Shown: positions 61,001 to 63,618, counted from the first letter of the stretch. The stretch is 64,000 bases of DNA from Achatina immaculata (GCA_009760885.1 CM019691.1:31992814-32056813), one strand, 5' to 3'. The notes: a model not told the origin generated them from the letters alone. Program-made: numbers and translations.

Positions 61001-63618
61001 TGAACTTACCCAGTAGCCTGCTTTTGTCGGTGATGCTCAGTCCATTCTGCGCCATTTCTATAACCTGCTTCACAGCACTTGAGTCCTTCATGGATGCATC
61101 ATATACTCTGCCAAGGCTCTTCACTGGCTCTTCCCCTACAGTCGGGATTATTTGATTTGCCACTGTGTACGATCTTTCTATTACTTTCCCTTTCATGAGT
61201 GACAGGCTTCTTGACCTCTTTGGCTTGAAGCTCATGCGGCACCATATGATAAGGCTGTCCAAACGCTCTAACATCTTTCGTGCCTGTGCTTCACTGGTTG
61301 TTATTACTGTTGTGTCATCCATGAATGCTTTTAATGGTGGCATTTGACATCCATTTCTGAATCTTTGGCCTTCTGCTGCTCCTTCTGCTGCGCTCAGGAT
61401 TACTTGCATGGCTAGTACGAACAGTATGGGAGATATTGTACAACCCATTGCAATTCCTACCTGGAGCTCGATCCATCTTGTAGTATATCCTGATGTTCCA
61501 AACCTCATGAGGAACCCTGTGAAATACCTTTTCAGCATATTTGTGATTTCTTTTGGCACATGATACATGTCTAGTGCTAGCCATATCATCTGGTGCGGTA
61601 CTGAGCCATACGCATTGGCTAGGTCAAGCCATATTACCTGTAGATCTTGCTTTCCAGATTTTGCCTGCTGAATAGCTTCCCAAATCATTGACGCATGCTC
61701 GAGACATCCTGGGAAACCTGGAATTCCTCCCTTCTGCACGGATGTATCAACGTAACCATTGTCTAGGATGTATGTTGTTAGTCTTTTTGCCATCACAGAG
61801 AAGAATATCTTTCCTTCCACATTCAGAAGTGAGATCGGCCTGAACTGGTTGATTTCAGTGGAATTCTGCTCCTTGGGGATGTATACTCCGTTAGCCTTTT
61901 TCCATTCTTTACATATGACTCCTCTGGTCCATGCTGTTCGTAGGAGTTTATGAAGCTTCTTTAGTACTTCAGGGCATCTTTTGTATAGTATGTAAGGAAC
62001 GCCATTTGGGCCTGGTGCTGACTTGCCTTTAGCTTTTCTTACAACGCTCTCTACTTCTTGTAAGGTTAGTGGGCTGCATTTGAATTTGCTGCCTGGTGCA
62101 CAGGGCCATACTAGACCTTTCATCTGCTCGAGAGGTGTATGCTGCTTTTTATCAGAGTATGTCTTGCTCAGATGTTCCTCGAGCACCTCCTTACCTGCTT
62201 TCAGCGTACCTGATTTTGGCTGTTCAAATAACTGCTTGGCAAATCCGAAGGGATCTCTGTAGAACTTCTCTCTTGCGTATCTGGTTTCCCTCTTCCTTTT
62301 ACATAGTCTTTCAGCTCTGCAAAGGGCATTGTGCTGGGATTTTAGATGTTGCCAAACCTGTTTTAGTCCTTCTTTTTCTGATTCATGTGCCTTCTTGAAC
62401 ATTTTCCGGGAATGGTTCTTCTGCTGTCTTATTGCTTATATTTTCCTCTCTCTTCTGGACTTTCTTGGTGTAGTTTTTTCTCTTTTTGCCTGTTTGGTTC
62501 CAAACTCTTTGTGGCAGTGAAGATATATGATGTTACCAAATCCTTCCAGCTTTTGGTCCAGGTTTTTTCCTCTTAGCTGTTTGTCCAGTTCTTTGCATAA
62601 TCCTGCGTCTAGGTTTTGCCATATGCTTTTTGCACTTGCTGGTGGGAAGTTAATCTTGTCTCTGGTCACGTCGGAGGGCTGCACTGCCTCCCTGCTGCCT
62701 GACTCAACCTGAATATTCTCTGTACTGTGGATTATATCCTGACAGAGATCTTCTAATATAATCTATTTAAATCGACCAGAGAGACATTCTGAACTAAATC
62801 TAAACGTGCTTTAAATTCACTTTCTTCCTATGGTGAAAAAAGTTAATATAGTATAATTTAGTGGAAGTAAACATTTTTAAAGTAACATTGTTCCCATAAC
62901 AGTGTGCGTGCGTGTGTATGTGTTCATTATTGAATGACAAACAAATTTTCAGTTAATAAAGGCGATTGAAAATAAAAATGTTTGAGTTAAAAAAAATTTT
63001 AAAGAAAAAAAAGCATTGGTTCATGAACCCGCAACGGTGCTTTCACGGCTCCGTCAAGCGGTACAAGCGCTTGTGACTAACAACGCGTGCACAATATTTC
63101 CCCCATTGTGCCCCCTTCCCGTGCAAGAAGACATTGCAATTGAGCAGACAGTACCGTAATTTCAAACCACCAACTAAATTAGTAAACTGATACAGGCGCC
63201 ATCCATTACTAGACCATTTCCCACAACAGATCCTGTTATCTTTCGTAGTCTCAATACACTGTGTAATCAATATTTTCGCAATGAAAATTCTTTCTAATTT
63301 TTCGCGTATTGCTCACTGTAAAAGCTATGTTTTCACAAAGTGAACGGAGTCATAGTTTTATGAGCGAGAATAATGAGATATCCGTTACTATAAATACAGT
63401 GTAATTCGAATGGATCGCTTTCTTTCGACCTAGTCTGTCTACATACAAAATGACTGTCACTTAAGTAGCAACAACATTATCTGAAAAAGAGACATTATTC
63501 ATAATCTTAGTAAGATAGAAAACTTGTTTCAAGGTATTATTACCTGAAATATTTACTAAGGTGTGATTGTGTTAGTACCAATCCTTTCGATCTTAGTGGA
63601 TGAAACCGCAGACGCCAT
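20025..63618 (-). CDS. DAP3: DAP3 / mitochondrial ribosomal protein S29, gene span
   Basis: Thirteen exons on the minus strand, each with AG acceptor and GT donor and with compatible phases, encode a protein of about 401 residues; family members are about 400. DAP3 (mS29) is a GTP-binding protein of the small mitoribosomal subunit head and is imported into mitochondria. Recognisable blocks in order: a YYxIS segment, MKTFNEACFMVRKPSLELI, a P-loop (GRKGAGKN), RYDLPTDGADWL, EYIWTKREKT, SSDCVGAVLKEL, IFVGVSSVNAFF, ISLIYNFKKML, YLLGQE|GFEALDPYVPILV and TEEGKKELLFVSNKNP. Introns are full of transposons. The exon at 39494-39601 is one base short. The first exon is the least certain part. Confidence 0.85.
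20140..22055 (+). mobile_element. LINE-B copy, longest, in last DAP3 intron
   Basis: Begins upstream of the reverse transcriptase with the endonuclease-RT linker (ELWNFYSTAIITAEKASAGL and KAWISENTWNYIHERRAAKL, 20360-20520). It continues through IETAVHL..., LWRILSLYGIPSKTVNIIKD, EWFQIETGVIQGYILSPLLF and the C-terminus to the tail AGGATATAAGATATATATAT. It lacks the catalytic FADD region: sequence jumps from NEKI near 21550 to the C-terminal domain, a deletion of about 300 bases. Antisense to DAP3. Confidence 0.82.
22547..22570 (+). repeat. Single TTAA-CTCTTTCC end (MITE solo terminus)
   Basis: TTAACTCTTTCCATGCCATT matches the terminal sequence of the TTAA-flanked MITE family at 36.9 and 56.6 kb. 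Another isolated end lies at 36383. No partner terminus was found, so the element is truncated or only its end remains. Confidence 0.35.
22707..22843 (+). repeat. 30-bp minisatellite, about 4.5 units
   Basis: Unit CACACAGGCTGGGTGTGATG plus AGTGCTCTAC, period 30. The multiple of three leaves frames open on both strands, which explains the apparent ORFs here; they are not genes. Confidence 0.9.
23514..23628 (-). CDS. DAP3: DAP3 exon 12
   Basis: 115 bases, acceptor ACATTTCAG, donor GTAAGT, one leftover base. Encodes GFEALDPYVPILVPEYSEKE and IDYFIEHNWIQNEY, the most recognisable DAP3 signature (GFxALDPFxPIxV...YxxxNWLQ). Confidence 0.92.
23921..23965 (-). mobile_element. LINE-A 3' terminal scrap
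   Basis: CAGTCAGTCATTTGCACATC CCTTGTGGAACTTTGCC (split here for length) is the reverse of the last about 40 bases of LINE-A with a tail variant (ACTG)n. An extremely short 5' truncation. Confidence 0.6.
24000..25837. other. DAP3 introns without recognised elements
   Basis: Outside exons 11 and 12 this stretch shows only AT-rich sequence, poly-T at 25508-25523 and short open frames (for example 24971-25222) with no recognised domain. The mixed codon-like stretches may be very old Penelope or LINE sequence. Confidence 0.4.
25838..25924 (-). CDS. DAP3: DAP3 exon 11
   Basis: 87 bases, 29 codons, acceptor AGACACAG, donor GTTTGC (a weaker donor). Encodes GVVVCIVDETVNML and ENYTPKYLLGQE, matching the strand GAIVxAxSxTG and the YLPxxLLGxE motif of the family. 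Confidence 0.85.
27440..27499 (-). CDS. DAP3: DAP3 exon 10
   Basis: 60 bases, 20 codons, acceptor TTCTTACAG, donor GTAAGT. Encodes LHPNEISLIYNFKKMLSPTW, matching PEELxLVHNxRKMxxxDW of DAP3. Phase 0 at both ends. Confidence 0.85.
28376..29752 (+). pseudogene. Tigger/jerky-like transposase (broken)
   Basis: ATG at 28376 starts MATKRKHVDLDLNGKMNILK, the CENP-B-type N-terminal helix-turn-helix domain. A frameshift follows near 28450, and a later part (28462-28755) carries the second helix-turn-helix. The DDE domain reads FNVDETGVFYK at about 28813, a TGA at 28981, then LLFVDNCPAHTN at about 29113 and NTPSVLQPCDQGII at about 29190-29230. The D, D and D of the catalytic triad are all visible. An acidic C-terminal tail follows to 29752. 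At least three frame lesions. Confidence 0.82.
29768..30214 (-). mobile_element. LINE-B 3' fragment nested in Tigger
   Basis: Starts with the (ATAAG)n tail read in reverse (ATTCTTATCTTATATCC) and runs through the C-terminal domain to ...CATAAATGAGGGTGGATATT. It interrupts the Tigger element after its transposase gene. Confidence 0.8.
31287..31377 (-). CDS. DAP3: DAP3 exon 9
   Basis: 91 bases (1 + 90), acceptor ACTTCCACAG, donor GTATGT. Encodes FKIFVGVSSVNAFFVHWD and SLRSPDKKL, in the position of the LLVAVDGxNAxWG strand. The family's usual Asp-Gly is replaced by Ser-Ser (VSSVNAFF), which is notable for a nucleotide-binding fold. Confidence 0.8.
32085..32200 (+). mobile_element. Family T 3' end, copy 2
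   Basis: Shares the motif CAATCCTTCAGCCTTTAAAA ATAAAG with the segment ending at 9936, preceded by a similar GAAAGATG...GGGCAGAA stretch. Only the 3' end is present. Confidence 0.4.
32921..33000 (-). CDS. DAP3: DAP3 exon 8
   Basis: 80 bases, acceptor TTGCTGGCAG, donor GTAATT, ending two bases into a codon. Encodes GLSRIKFSSDCVGAVLKELR, matching GxxRVRxxxDAVGxVLKEL of the family. Confidence 0.88.
33166..33612 (-). mobile_element. LINE-D-like fragment with (GAA)n tail
   Basis: Minus-strand frame 33394-33609 reads LPMADISLSYDEAKTLIKAK and YKKKWGKK, typical of the stretch between RNase H and the terminal Cys/His knuckle in I/Jockey-type LINEs. The downstream part is decayed and ends at GAA repeats (33166-33180). 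Confidence 0.55.
33973..34080 (-). CDS. DAP3: DAP3 exon 7
   Basis: 108 bases, 36 codons, acceptor TGTACAG, donor GTAAGC. Encodes LVSRLQTTSEYIWTKREKTD followed by VGTPLEELIKF, matching the conserved EKYVWxKRExTxxGxPLxE block of DAP3. Phase 0 at both ends. Confidence 0.88.
34889..35028 (-). CDS. DAP3: DAP3 exon 6
   Basis: 140 bases (2 + 138), acceptor ATCTTGCAG, donor GTAAAG. Encodes GTWIRGWKKEITESTYK, RYDLPTDGADWLSHFLTQNQ and GRLKDLK. It matches the family's W(V/I)...S...RFDQP...WL segment after the P-loop strand. Confidence 0.85.
35110..35250 (-). mobile_element. Penelope-like 3' terminal fragment
   Basis: Reverse complement of the Penelope 3' end at 3230-3340: GGACAAAGAAATAGAGAAAG and TGATGTTTCAGTTAGCACCT TAAAC are its mirror. 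No coding part. Confidence 0.65.
35455..35725 (+). mobile_element. Penelope-like fragment, end of GIY-YIG domain
   Basis: Matches 2690-2920: GGTGATCGCATGCAGAAAC (RMQK block), AATGGCCCCATCCACAGAAG CAAATCTGATTTTCTGATAA and GGGACACTGGAACCACA. Both truncated ends; frames broken. Confidence 0.7.
35730..35925 (+). mobile_element. I/Jockey-type LINE 3' fragment with (GAA)n tail
   Basis: Reads KHLLLDCPAYLCKKDTHA, resembling the H...C half of the terminal knuckle, then AAFFKNIQLDIREFSKKKK and a GAAGAAGAAG tail at about 35903-35915. Upstream truncated. Confidence 0.5.
36202..36294 (-). CDS. DAP3: DAP3 exon 5 (P-loop)
   Basis: 93 bases (2 + 90 + 1), donor GTAAGT. Encodes GRKGAGKNSVMNHAMHA then YRDNWIIVHVPW. 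This is the Walker A region of the DAP3 GTPase and the following strand. The residue after the P-loop lysine is Asn (codon AAC), where Ser or Thr is usual. An alternative acceptor four bases upstream is disfavoured because it breaks the phase with exon 4. Confidence 0.85.
36484..36750 (-). mobile_element. SINE (TTTACC family)
   Basis: The minus-strand element starts with a tRNA-like B box (complement of GATTCGAACCCCTGACC at about 36691-36707), body TGATATGGTCAGTATCACGC CTGGC and tail (GGTAAA)n read at 36493-36510. Well conserved against copies at 40.4 and 55.7 kb. Confidence 0.78.
36881..37557. mobile_element. TTAA-flanked MITE (piggyBac-like ends), copy 1
   Basis: Left end TTAACTCTATCCGGGCCACC, right end GATGGCAGGGAAAGAGTTAA: inverted repeats of about 16 bases flanked by TTAA. 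The body of about 669 bases has internal duplications (ATAGTTGTAAACGTGAATGT twice at about 36967 and 36998). The interior GGTTATTTCAGACATT and CCTAAAAAAACTC blocks match, in opposite orientation, the MITE at 56606-57271. Non-coding. Confidence 0.75.
38025..38135 (+). repeat. 30-bp minisatellite, about 3.7 units
   Basis: Unit of about 30 bases with GCTCTGAATTTTTTC and TTCTTACTGTT. The in-frame period produces a spurious hydrophobic ORF. Confidence 0.85.
38165..38520 (+). mobile_element. I-type LINE C-terminal fragment
   Basis: In shifting frames: RTRYIPLNAHTHRQGP, then CPLCDNNQETVTHHLSECPA (CxxC...H...C knuckle), and KKTCKYFTITSSQRVQTQMA at the end. The tail is GAAATGAAATGAAAATG. At least two frameshifts. 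Confidence 0.65.
38560..38812 (-). mobile_element. SINE, diverged variant
   Basis: The tRNA-like head on the minus strand (complement of TGAACCAGGGACCTTCTGAT CACC and ...GCCAACTACTACACTACCAC) and a body with TACCCATTTTTTGAGGCTGG. The body differs from the TTTACC SINEs in the middle, so this is a second subfamily. Confidence 0.6.
39040..39442 (-). mobile_element. LINE-C copy, short
   Basis: Same 3' part as 55.0 kb: tail (GA)n read as CTCTCTCTCTC at 39046-39057, then GTGCCCAGGGCACATAGGGC on +. The minus-strand frame encodes the end of the C-terminal domain. It stops near the KLNSFQTK codons. Confidence 0.75.
39494..39601 (-). CDS. DAP3: DAP3 exon 4, one base short
   Basis: Acceptor AACTGTAG; donor GTATCC. 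The frame begins MKTFNEACFMVRKPSLELI, a highly conserved DAP3 block, then hits TGA after YIKTST. Shifting by one base after YIK restores a family-like stretch (INLNHPVARFVLY) that joins perfectly to the P-loop in exon 5. The exon is 108 bases, where phases require 109. The missing base falls at or next to the T4 run 39532-39535 (A4 on the coding strand). A homopolymer assembly error is the simplest reading; a real frameshift is the alternative. Confidence 0.85.
39813..39992 (+). repeat. 51-bp minisatellite, about 3.5 units
   Basis: Unit CACCACAGTGGTATGGTCTG TTGAGAGATCTGCTTCTTAC ACTGACATGTT, period 51 (17 codons), so both strands stay open. Explains the ORFs at 39756-40043; no sign of a gene. 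Confidence 0.9.
40345..40598 (-). mobile_element. SINE (TTTACC family)
   Basis: TGCCATTAAGGCATATTGGG at the 3' side, GATACCCATTTTTAGAGGCT in the body, and B box complement GGGGATTGAACCCAG with the A-box side near 40585. In DAP3 intron 3. Confidence 0.75.
41080..41222 (+). repeat. Interspersed 26-base repeat, three copies
   Basis: TGTTAAACTGTTTTGTTTCA ATGAA occurs at about 41091, 41119 and 41197, the last just before DAP3 exon 3. Non-coding. Confidence 0.7.
41229..41330 (-). CDS. DAP3: DAP3 exon 3
   Basis: 102 bases, 34 codons, phase 0 at both ends, acceptor CCAACAG and donor GTATGT. Encodes HVGLYYKISEEEKNTLF, matching the family's HxGxxYxIS motif near residue 70, and IRSGHLRL. Confidence 0.82.
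42212..42306 (-). CDS. DAP3: DAP3 exon 2
   Basis: 95 bases (2 + 31 codons), acceptor CATTAG on the high side, donor GTTAGT. Encodes FCQSEGRAFASATHPQTA then DIGHAYRTSVDDP. This aligns with the variable N-terminal region of DAP3, ending at the conserved Arg-Thr...Asp-Pro before the YYxIS block. Confidence 0.75.
42465..42590 (+). mobile_element. Penelope-like fragment, RT end
   Basis: Reads NIFSEAPLLAYKREPNLK, matching DIFSDPPLLAYRREPNFK at 2.5 kb. Only about 120 bases. Confidence 0.65.
43455..43640. mobile_element. Penelope-like 3' ends in inverted array
   Basis: AGGTAGGAACAGCTTTATTA CTTAAGG (43458) faces GTCGTTAAGTAATAAAGCTG TTCCTACT (ends about 43625); CAGGATGAAGAAG and CTTCGTCCTG meet in the middle. 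Two Penelope 3' ends are fused head to head, an arrangement known from Penelope-like elements. Confidence 0.65.
43893..44340 (+). mobile_element. LINE-A copy, plus strand
   Basis: FPITTYACETWTLNKTAEKH and NAFECKCYRRVLEISWT, then C-terminal IEEGWLVKRIKQRKLKY with a one-base loss, to the 3' end ACATACAAATGAATG. 5'-truncated at the thumb. Confidence 0.8.
44517..44680 (-). mobile_element. LINE-A 3' end
   Basis: GTCAGTCATTTGCGTGTCCC TTGCAGAACTTTGCC, the reverse of the LINE-A 3' end; ends near the codons for RRWLQD. Lies head to head with the copy at 43.9-44.3 kb. Confidence 0.75.
44925..45965 (-). mobile_element. LINE-B copy
   Basis: Minus-strand frame 45544-45786 reads MSEWFQIEKGVKQGCILSPL, FGIAIDFIMNKC, LEDLHFADDITL. 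The catalytic FADD is intact, with a one-codon loss after it. 3' end at 44930 (CATCTTACATCCTTCC). 5'-truncated near LILNF. Confidence 0.82.
45966..46545. other. No recognised feature
   Basis: Sequence with somewhat higher GC and no recognisable domain or repeat match within the window. Confidence 0.4.
46549..46630 (+). repeat. (GT)n microsatellite
   Basis: About 40 uninterrupted GT units. Not clearly attached to a LINE tail. Confidence 0.98.
46640..47330. other. No recognised feature
   Basis: AT-rich intronic DNA. No open frame with similarity, no repeat match seen. Confidence 0.4.
47333..47600 (-). mobile_element. LINE-B 3' fragment
   Basis: The tail (ATAAG)n is present as CTTATCTTATATCTTATATC at 47336-47355, followed by the same C-terminal stretch as at 29.8 kb (CGCGGTCTGCCTCTTTTTCT). 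Truncated at about 47599. Confidence 0.8.
47790..47890 (+). mobile_element. RTE-like LINE, start of endonuclease domain
   Basis: Reads SFVGPKHVTRIGFWNVRTMA, matching the first strand of the APE endonuclease (RIGTWNVRTM) of RTE-like LINEs. Only a short piece remains. The preceding 47.6-47.79 kb may be its 5' leader. Confidence 0.5.
48345..48382 (+). repeat. (CT)n microsatellite
   Basis: Poly-C then (CT)n. An upstream duplicated phrase (CTTATCTCTCTGCTTAGCTT at 48255 and 48316) shows local duplication. Confidence 0.9.
48397..48731. mobile_element. hAT-type MITE
   Basis: Ends CAGTGGTTCCCAAT and ATGGGAACCACTG are inverted. The flanks TTCAAGAA (48389-48396) and CTCTAGAA (48732-48739) look like an 8-base target duplication with two differences and resemble the hAT consensus nTCTAGAn. 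335 bases, non-coding. Confidence 0.75.
48876..49045 (+). mobile_element. SINE (TTTACC family), 3'-truncated
   Basis: The best preserved head: GCGACCTGGTTGGCTGAGTG GTTAGACGCTTGG (A box), GGTTCATGTCCC (B box), then CTCTAAAAATGGATACCAG. Stops after AAATTTGGGAAG. Confidence 0.82.
49197..49660 (+). mobile_element. LINE-A copy, host of a nested LINE-A
   Basis: LINE-A C-terminal domain (IEDGWLVKRIKQRNLKYFGH) runs to 49400 and resumes at 49578 (AAGGGTACATAATGG) to the 3' end GACATGTAAATGACTGACTG. An internal (AC)n expansion (49241-49262) replaces the usual A-rich stretch, and about 100 bases are deleted after the resumption. Confidence 0.82.
49401..49577 (-). mobile_element. LINE-A inserted in LINE-A
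   Basis: Opposite orientation to its host. 3' tail CATTCATTCATTCATTTGCA, body to CTTTTTCCCATTAT. Flanked by AAGGGT on both sides (49395-49400 and 49578-49583), a 6-base target duplication. Confidence 0.88.
49908..49988 (+). repeat. (GTGA)n microsatellite
   Basis: About 17 GTGA units after a short (GT)n, ending directly at the LINE-D tail. Confidence 0.98.
49989..50375 (-). mobile_element. LINE-D 3' end, longer copy
   Basis: Minus-strand frame 50024-50359: HMLNRKEQVTIFRLRTGHCR, then TNLCTCAQVPQTVEHILQNC and the end QETGLQI. The tail (GAA)n is at 49989-50008. RLRTGHxRL followed by CxC..H..C is the usual end of RNase-H-bearing I/Jockey LINEs. Open to its 3' end. Confidence 0.8.
50670..51215 (+). 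mobile_element. Penelope-like 3' region
   Basis: Begins at CGAGAACCGCTACATTTAGA AATATGGGACGCTAGAACC (end of GIY-YIG ORF) and runs through the 3' UTR to TGTTACAACTGTGTGCTCGT TAACTAGTAAAGC. The longest UTR match to 2.86-3.35 kb. Confidence 0.75.
51216..51780. other. No recognised feature
   Basis: Short open frames only. Nothing with recognisable similarity. Confidence 0.4.
51784..52675 (-). mobile_element. LINE-A copy
   Basis: 3' end GTCAGTCATTTGCATGTCCC at 51786; RT end reads MPEIRYADGTVLLSTTQKGM where the catalytic YADD has become YADG. Truncated at the same point as at 7.25 kb. (TTTC)n lies just beyond at 52684-52716. Confidence 0.82.
52770..53690 (-). mobile_element. LINE-A copy with the longest intact frame
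   Basis: A single open frame, 52778-53671, of 297 codons. Order: LYLFNLYTENI, IRYADDTVLLSTTQKGMEKL (catalytic DD intact), LNAKKTKLMTTDKTNKAAEI, FEYLGSLLTNNGDTMREIKR, YACETWTLNKTAEKHINAFE, HRxxNLE...GRRKRGRPKRRW, ending AYRSAVWEAKFRKGHANE. It is the best guide to the family's C-terminus. 5'-truncated just before the RQGC block; tail (ATGA)n. Recent insertion. Confidence 0.88.
53826..54400. repeat. GC-richer segment with 105-bp tandem units
   Basis: Starts with CTTCTTCTTC (possible LINE-D tail, minus). From 54196 two units begin GGGTTAAGCCGGTT (54196 and 54301, period 105) and share AGAGGTGCCGTGA and ATGGTTAG-like ends. Base composition is richer in GC than the neighbours. It may be a LINE 5' UTR with repeated promoter units. 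Confidence 0.45.
54540..54830 (+). mobile_element. LINE RNase H fragment
   Basis: Frame reads IKTITWIYCQGHAGVDRNNK then ADELAARANPEAL. This is the RNase H end (W...GHxGxxxNxxAD) of I-type LINEs, with the last His and Asp visible, then a linker to a stop near 54821. Confidence 0.72.
54966..55032 (+). repeat. (AT)n and (CT)n at LINE-C tail
   Basis: (AT)n 54966-55010 and (CT)n 55015-55032. The (CT)n is the LINE-C 3' tail, (GA)n on its own strand. Confidence 0.9.
55015..55725 (-). mobile_element. LINE-C copy with open C-terminal frame
   Basis: Minus-strand frame 55039-55692 (217 codons): FVYLGSRVVENGDSKEDINS, LSVLLYGSECWKITKTIENK, LNSFQTKCLRRIKKIFWPNT, EERRWRWLGHVLRMTDNSLP, PKETWRRTTERMLSNRGLTW. 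This is the post-RT domain of RTE-like LINEs. 5'-truncated just upstream of the thumb. Intact here, so recent. Confidence 0.85.
55729..56235 (-). mobile_element. SINE (TTTACC family) split by U2-like retrocopy
   Basis: 3' part 55729-55797 (tail GTAAAGGTAAA, ATGCCATTAAGGCATATTGG) and 5' part 56046-56235 (ATAAAAGTGTGATGTGGTCA, TACCCATTTTTAGAGGGTGG, B box side). In intact copies these two parts are contiguous. Confidence 0.8.
55798..56045 (+). ncRNA. U2 snRNA-like retroposed sequence
   Basis: CTCGGCCTTTTGGCTAAGAT CAAAG at 55801-55825 is the near-universal 5' end of U2 spliceosomal RNA. After that it diverges. GGTTTGCAGTACC near 55984 resembles the U2 3' stem-loop (GGTATTGCAGTACC). It ends in an A-rich stretch (TTAAAAAAAGAAAG, 56027-56040). 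The branch-point pairing segment (GUAGUA) is absent, so this is not a functional U2 gene. Probably a diverged pseudogene or an snRNA-headed retroposon. Confidence 0.62.
56606..57271. mobile_element. TTAA-type MITE, copy 2, nested in LINE-A
   Basis: Perfect 13-base inverted ends CTCTTTCCGTGCG / CGCACGGAAAGAG. The interior TTAGGAGGTTATTTCAGACA TT matches copy 1 (reverse orientation, 37250 region). The LINE-A site contained TTAA (CACTTAACAAAAC), but it and about 18 neighbouring host bases are lost, so no target duplication remains. Confidence 0.75.
57328..58713 (-). mobile_element. mariner-type transposon, both ends present
   Basis: Left end CTAGGGTCATACCGAAAGTC at 57328 and right end GACTTTTGGTACGACTCTCG to 58713 are inverted and continue as a poorer inverted repeat for about 70 bases (ATGTATCACCTT / AAGATGATACAT). 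TA on both sides (57326-57327 and 58714-58715), falling inside the LINE-A sequence CAAATATCATGG. Length 1386 bases, usual for mariner. Confidence 0.88.
57520..58554 (-). pseudogene. mariner transposase (broken)
   Basis: ATG at 58552-58554, MAGAKVSVRQRTVIEFLIKE (N-terminal helix-turn-helix), TAG after AAEIH. Then SSVRMWVKVFKDGNISIQDM and PRSGRPRTVLTERN (linker and second helix-turn-helix), TVDESWFLRYAPET (first Asp), ILHQDNAPPHSGRWTTAEIQ (second Asp) and YSSDLAPSDYHLFGF (third Asp). All three catalytic aspartates remain, at D34D spacing. At least one stop and two frameshifts. Confidence 0.82.
59087..59335 (+). mobile_element. Two tandem LINE-A 3' ends
   Basis: First (59087-59172): TTGCTCACAACCGAGAGGCC to ATGCAAATGAATGAATGAAT. 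Second (59186-59335): AGAGAAAACTTAAATATTTT GGACACATC to GCAAATGAATGAATGAATG. Together with the copy ending at 59045, three LINE-A 3' ends lie in the same direction within 300 bases. Confidence 0.78.
59470..59628 (-). mobile_element. tRNA-derived SINE, second family
   Basis: On the minus strand: CCGTGGCTGAATCGCTAAAG (A-box region), CTGGAAGATCATGGGTTCAA TCCCGGGAC (B box), poly-A-like stretch, then TCATGACCCAGAGGGGCCC. Unlike the TTTACC SINEs in body and tail. Confidence 0.65.
59651..59980 (-). CDS. Restriction-like endonuclease of R2/NeSL-like LINE
   Basis: The frame containing TDIVVYSTKKQELIMIELTV then PYETRIEEQHLFKLEKYNDL. D...ELTVPYE...K..KY is the PD-(D/E)xK nuclease signature of R2/NeSL-type elements. 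The end KGSCWLWSMRNKHWEHK has the C-terminal Trp-rich pattern. It follows a one-base shift near 59980-60000. Confidence 0.8.
   Translation of the reverse strand: MVYSTKKQELIMIELTVPYETRIEEQHLFKLEKYNDLVKQLRQGAGIRAKVIAVEVGAKGFVATSAYDLCKQLGIKGQARARALRSLSETAEKGSCWLWSMRNKHWEHK
59950..60420 (-). CDS. Zinc-knuckle region of R2/NeSL-like LINE
   Basis: Reads MAPLRLSFIIRATYDLLPTG, KCPLCNERQTLEYVLSACRV and RHNRVLQKLVAIIDRAK. It continues the reverse transcriptase ORF after a one-base shift near 60475-60490. In related elements the knuckle is CxxC...H...C; here the His position is Tyr (YVLSAC, codon TAT). Ends by a shift just before the endonuclease. Confidence 0.8.
   Translation of the reverse strand: MAPLRLSFIIRATYDLLPTGSNLYKWGVSEDTKCPLCNERQTLEYVLSACRVWTTKSKGRYTWRHNRVLQKLVAIIDRAKDKANNSKRVEVPPKYFIGAGTTSDIEIRDIPLPSLLDDSNDWDVIADLPGRREYPTAIKNTRMRPILWCTPQKNRN
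60441..62402 (-). CDS. Reverse transcriptase ORF of R2/NeSL-like LINE
   Basis: 653 open codons. LTLQEVESVVRKAKGKSAPG then PNGVPYILYKR (motif 1), FRPISLLNVEGKIFFSVMAK (motif 2), QKGGIPGFPGCLEHASMI, VIWLDLANAYGSVPHQMIWL with the first catalytic Asp, GIAMGCTISPILFVLAMQVI, and KAFMDDTTVITTSEAQARKM. FMDD is the catalytic pair in place of YADD. Thumb: FKPKRSRSLSLMKGKV and YTVANQIIPTVGEEPVKSLG. The true frame continues upstream through a TAA at 62436-62438; the ATG at 62402 is internal. Confidence 0.85.
   Translation of the reverse strand: MFKKAHESEKEGLKQVWQHLKSQHNALCRAERLCKRKRETRYAREKFYRDPFGFAKQLFEQPKSGTLKAGKEVLEEHLSKTYSDKKQHTPLEQMKGLVWPCAPGSKFKCSPLTLQEVESVVRKAKGKSAPGPNGVPYILYKRCPEVLKKLHKLLRTAWTRGVICKEWKKANGVYIPKEQNSTEINQFRPISLLNVEGKIFFSVMAKRLTTYILDNGYVDTSVQKGGIPGFPGCLEHASMIWEAIQQAKSGKQDLQVIWLDLANAYGSVPHQMIWLALDMYHVPKEITNMLKRYFTGFLMRFGTSGYTTRWIELQVGIAMGCTISPILFVLAMQVILSAAEGAAEGQRFRNGCQMPPLKAFMDDTTVITTSEAQARKMLERLDSLIIWCRMSFKPKRSRSLSLMKGKVIERSYTVANQIIPTVGEEPVKSLGRVYDASMKDSSAVKQVIEMAQNGLSITDKSRLLGKFKIWCLQFMMIPKLMCPLLIYEVSTSTVEAVERKINKAIRKWMGVPPGLTDVALYCKKSKLQLPFRSVVEEYKVGKTRLAMMLQESTDPVVRGVQPTLKTGRKWKVDEEVTTARETQELKEVIGYTHTNRRGFGHGEIKWWSKASCKERRDMIISEVRNSEDDKRVQKAVQQSQGNGQHGRKSCRDH
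62436..62684 (-). CDS. N-terminal part of R2/NeSL-like LINE ORF
   Basis: 82 codons in the same frame as the reverse transcriptase, separated from it by one TAA: SDVTRDKINFPPASAKSIWQ, NLDAGLCKELDKQLRGKNLD, CHKEFGTKQAKREKTTPRKS. Basic, no recognised domain; such elements often carry DNA-binding fingers further upstream, which are absent, so the copy is 5'-truncated near 62.7 kb. Confidence 0.65.
   Translation of the reverse strand: MQPSDVTRDKINFPPASAKSIWQNLDAGLCKELDKQLRGKNLDQKLEGFGNIIYLHCHKEFGTKQAKREKTTPRKSRRERKI
62765..63578. other. No recognised feature
   Basis: Spacer between the R2/NeSL-like LINE and the candidate DAP3 exon 1. No repeat match. If exon 1 is right this is the start of its first intron. 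Confidence 0.4.
63579..63618 (-). CDS. DAP3: DAP3 candidate first coding exon
   Basis: ATG at 63616-63618 in the context AAAATGGCG, then thirteen codons (MASAVSSTKIERI) plus one base, and a donor GTACTA starting at 63578. The leftover base fits the two-base start of exon 2 (42306), and including it gives the full length of about 401 residues expected. The short N-terminus rich in Ser, Lys and Arg is compatible with a mitochondrial presequence. It would require an intron of about 21 kb, and it could instead begin another gene. Confidence 0.5.

Larger units (their letters stand above)
59640..62700 (-). mobile_element. R2/NeSL-like LINE, nearly full length
   Basis: One ancestral ORF can be followed for about 3 kb: a 5' segment (62436-62684), a reverse transcriptase (60441-62402), a Cys/His knuckle region (59950-60420) and a restriction-like endonuclease (59651-59980). 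This domain order, with the nuclease after the reverse transcriptase, is that of R2/NeSL-group non-LTR elements. Only one in-frame stop and about two one-base shifts separate it from an open frame, so it is the youngest large element here. Sense with respect to DAP3. Confidence 0.82.

Noticed and set aside
60619..62398. Plus-strand ORFs across 60.6-62.4 kb as genes
   Set aside because: They are shadows of the minus-strand reverse transcriptase ORF.
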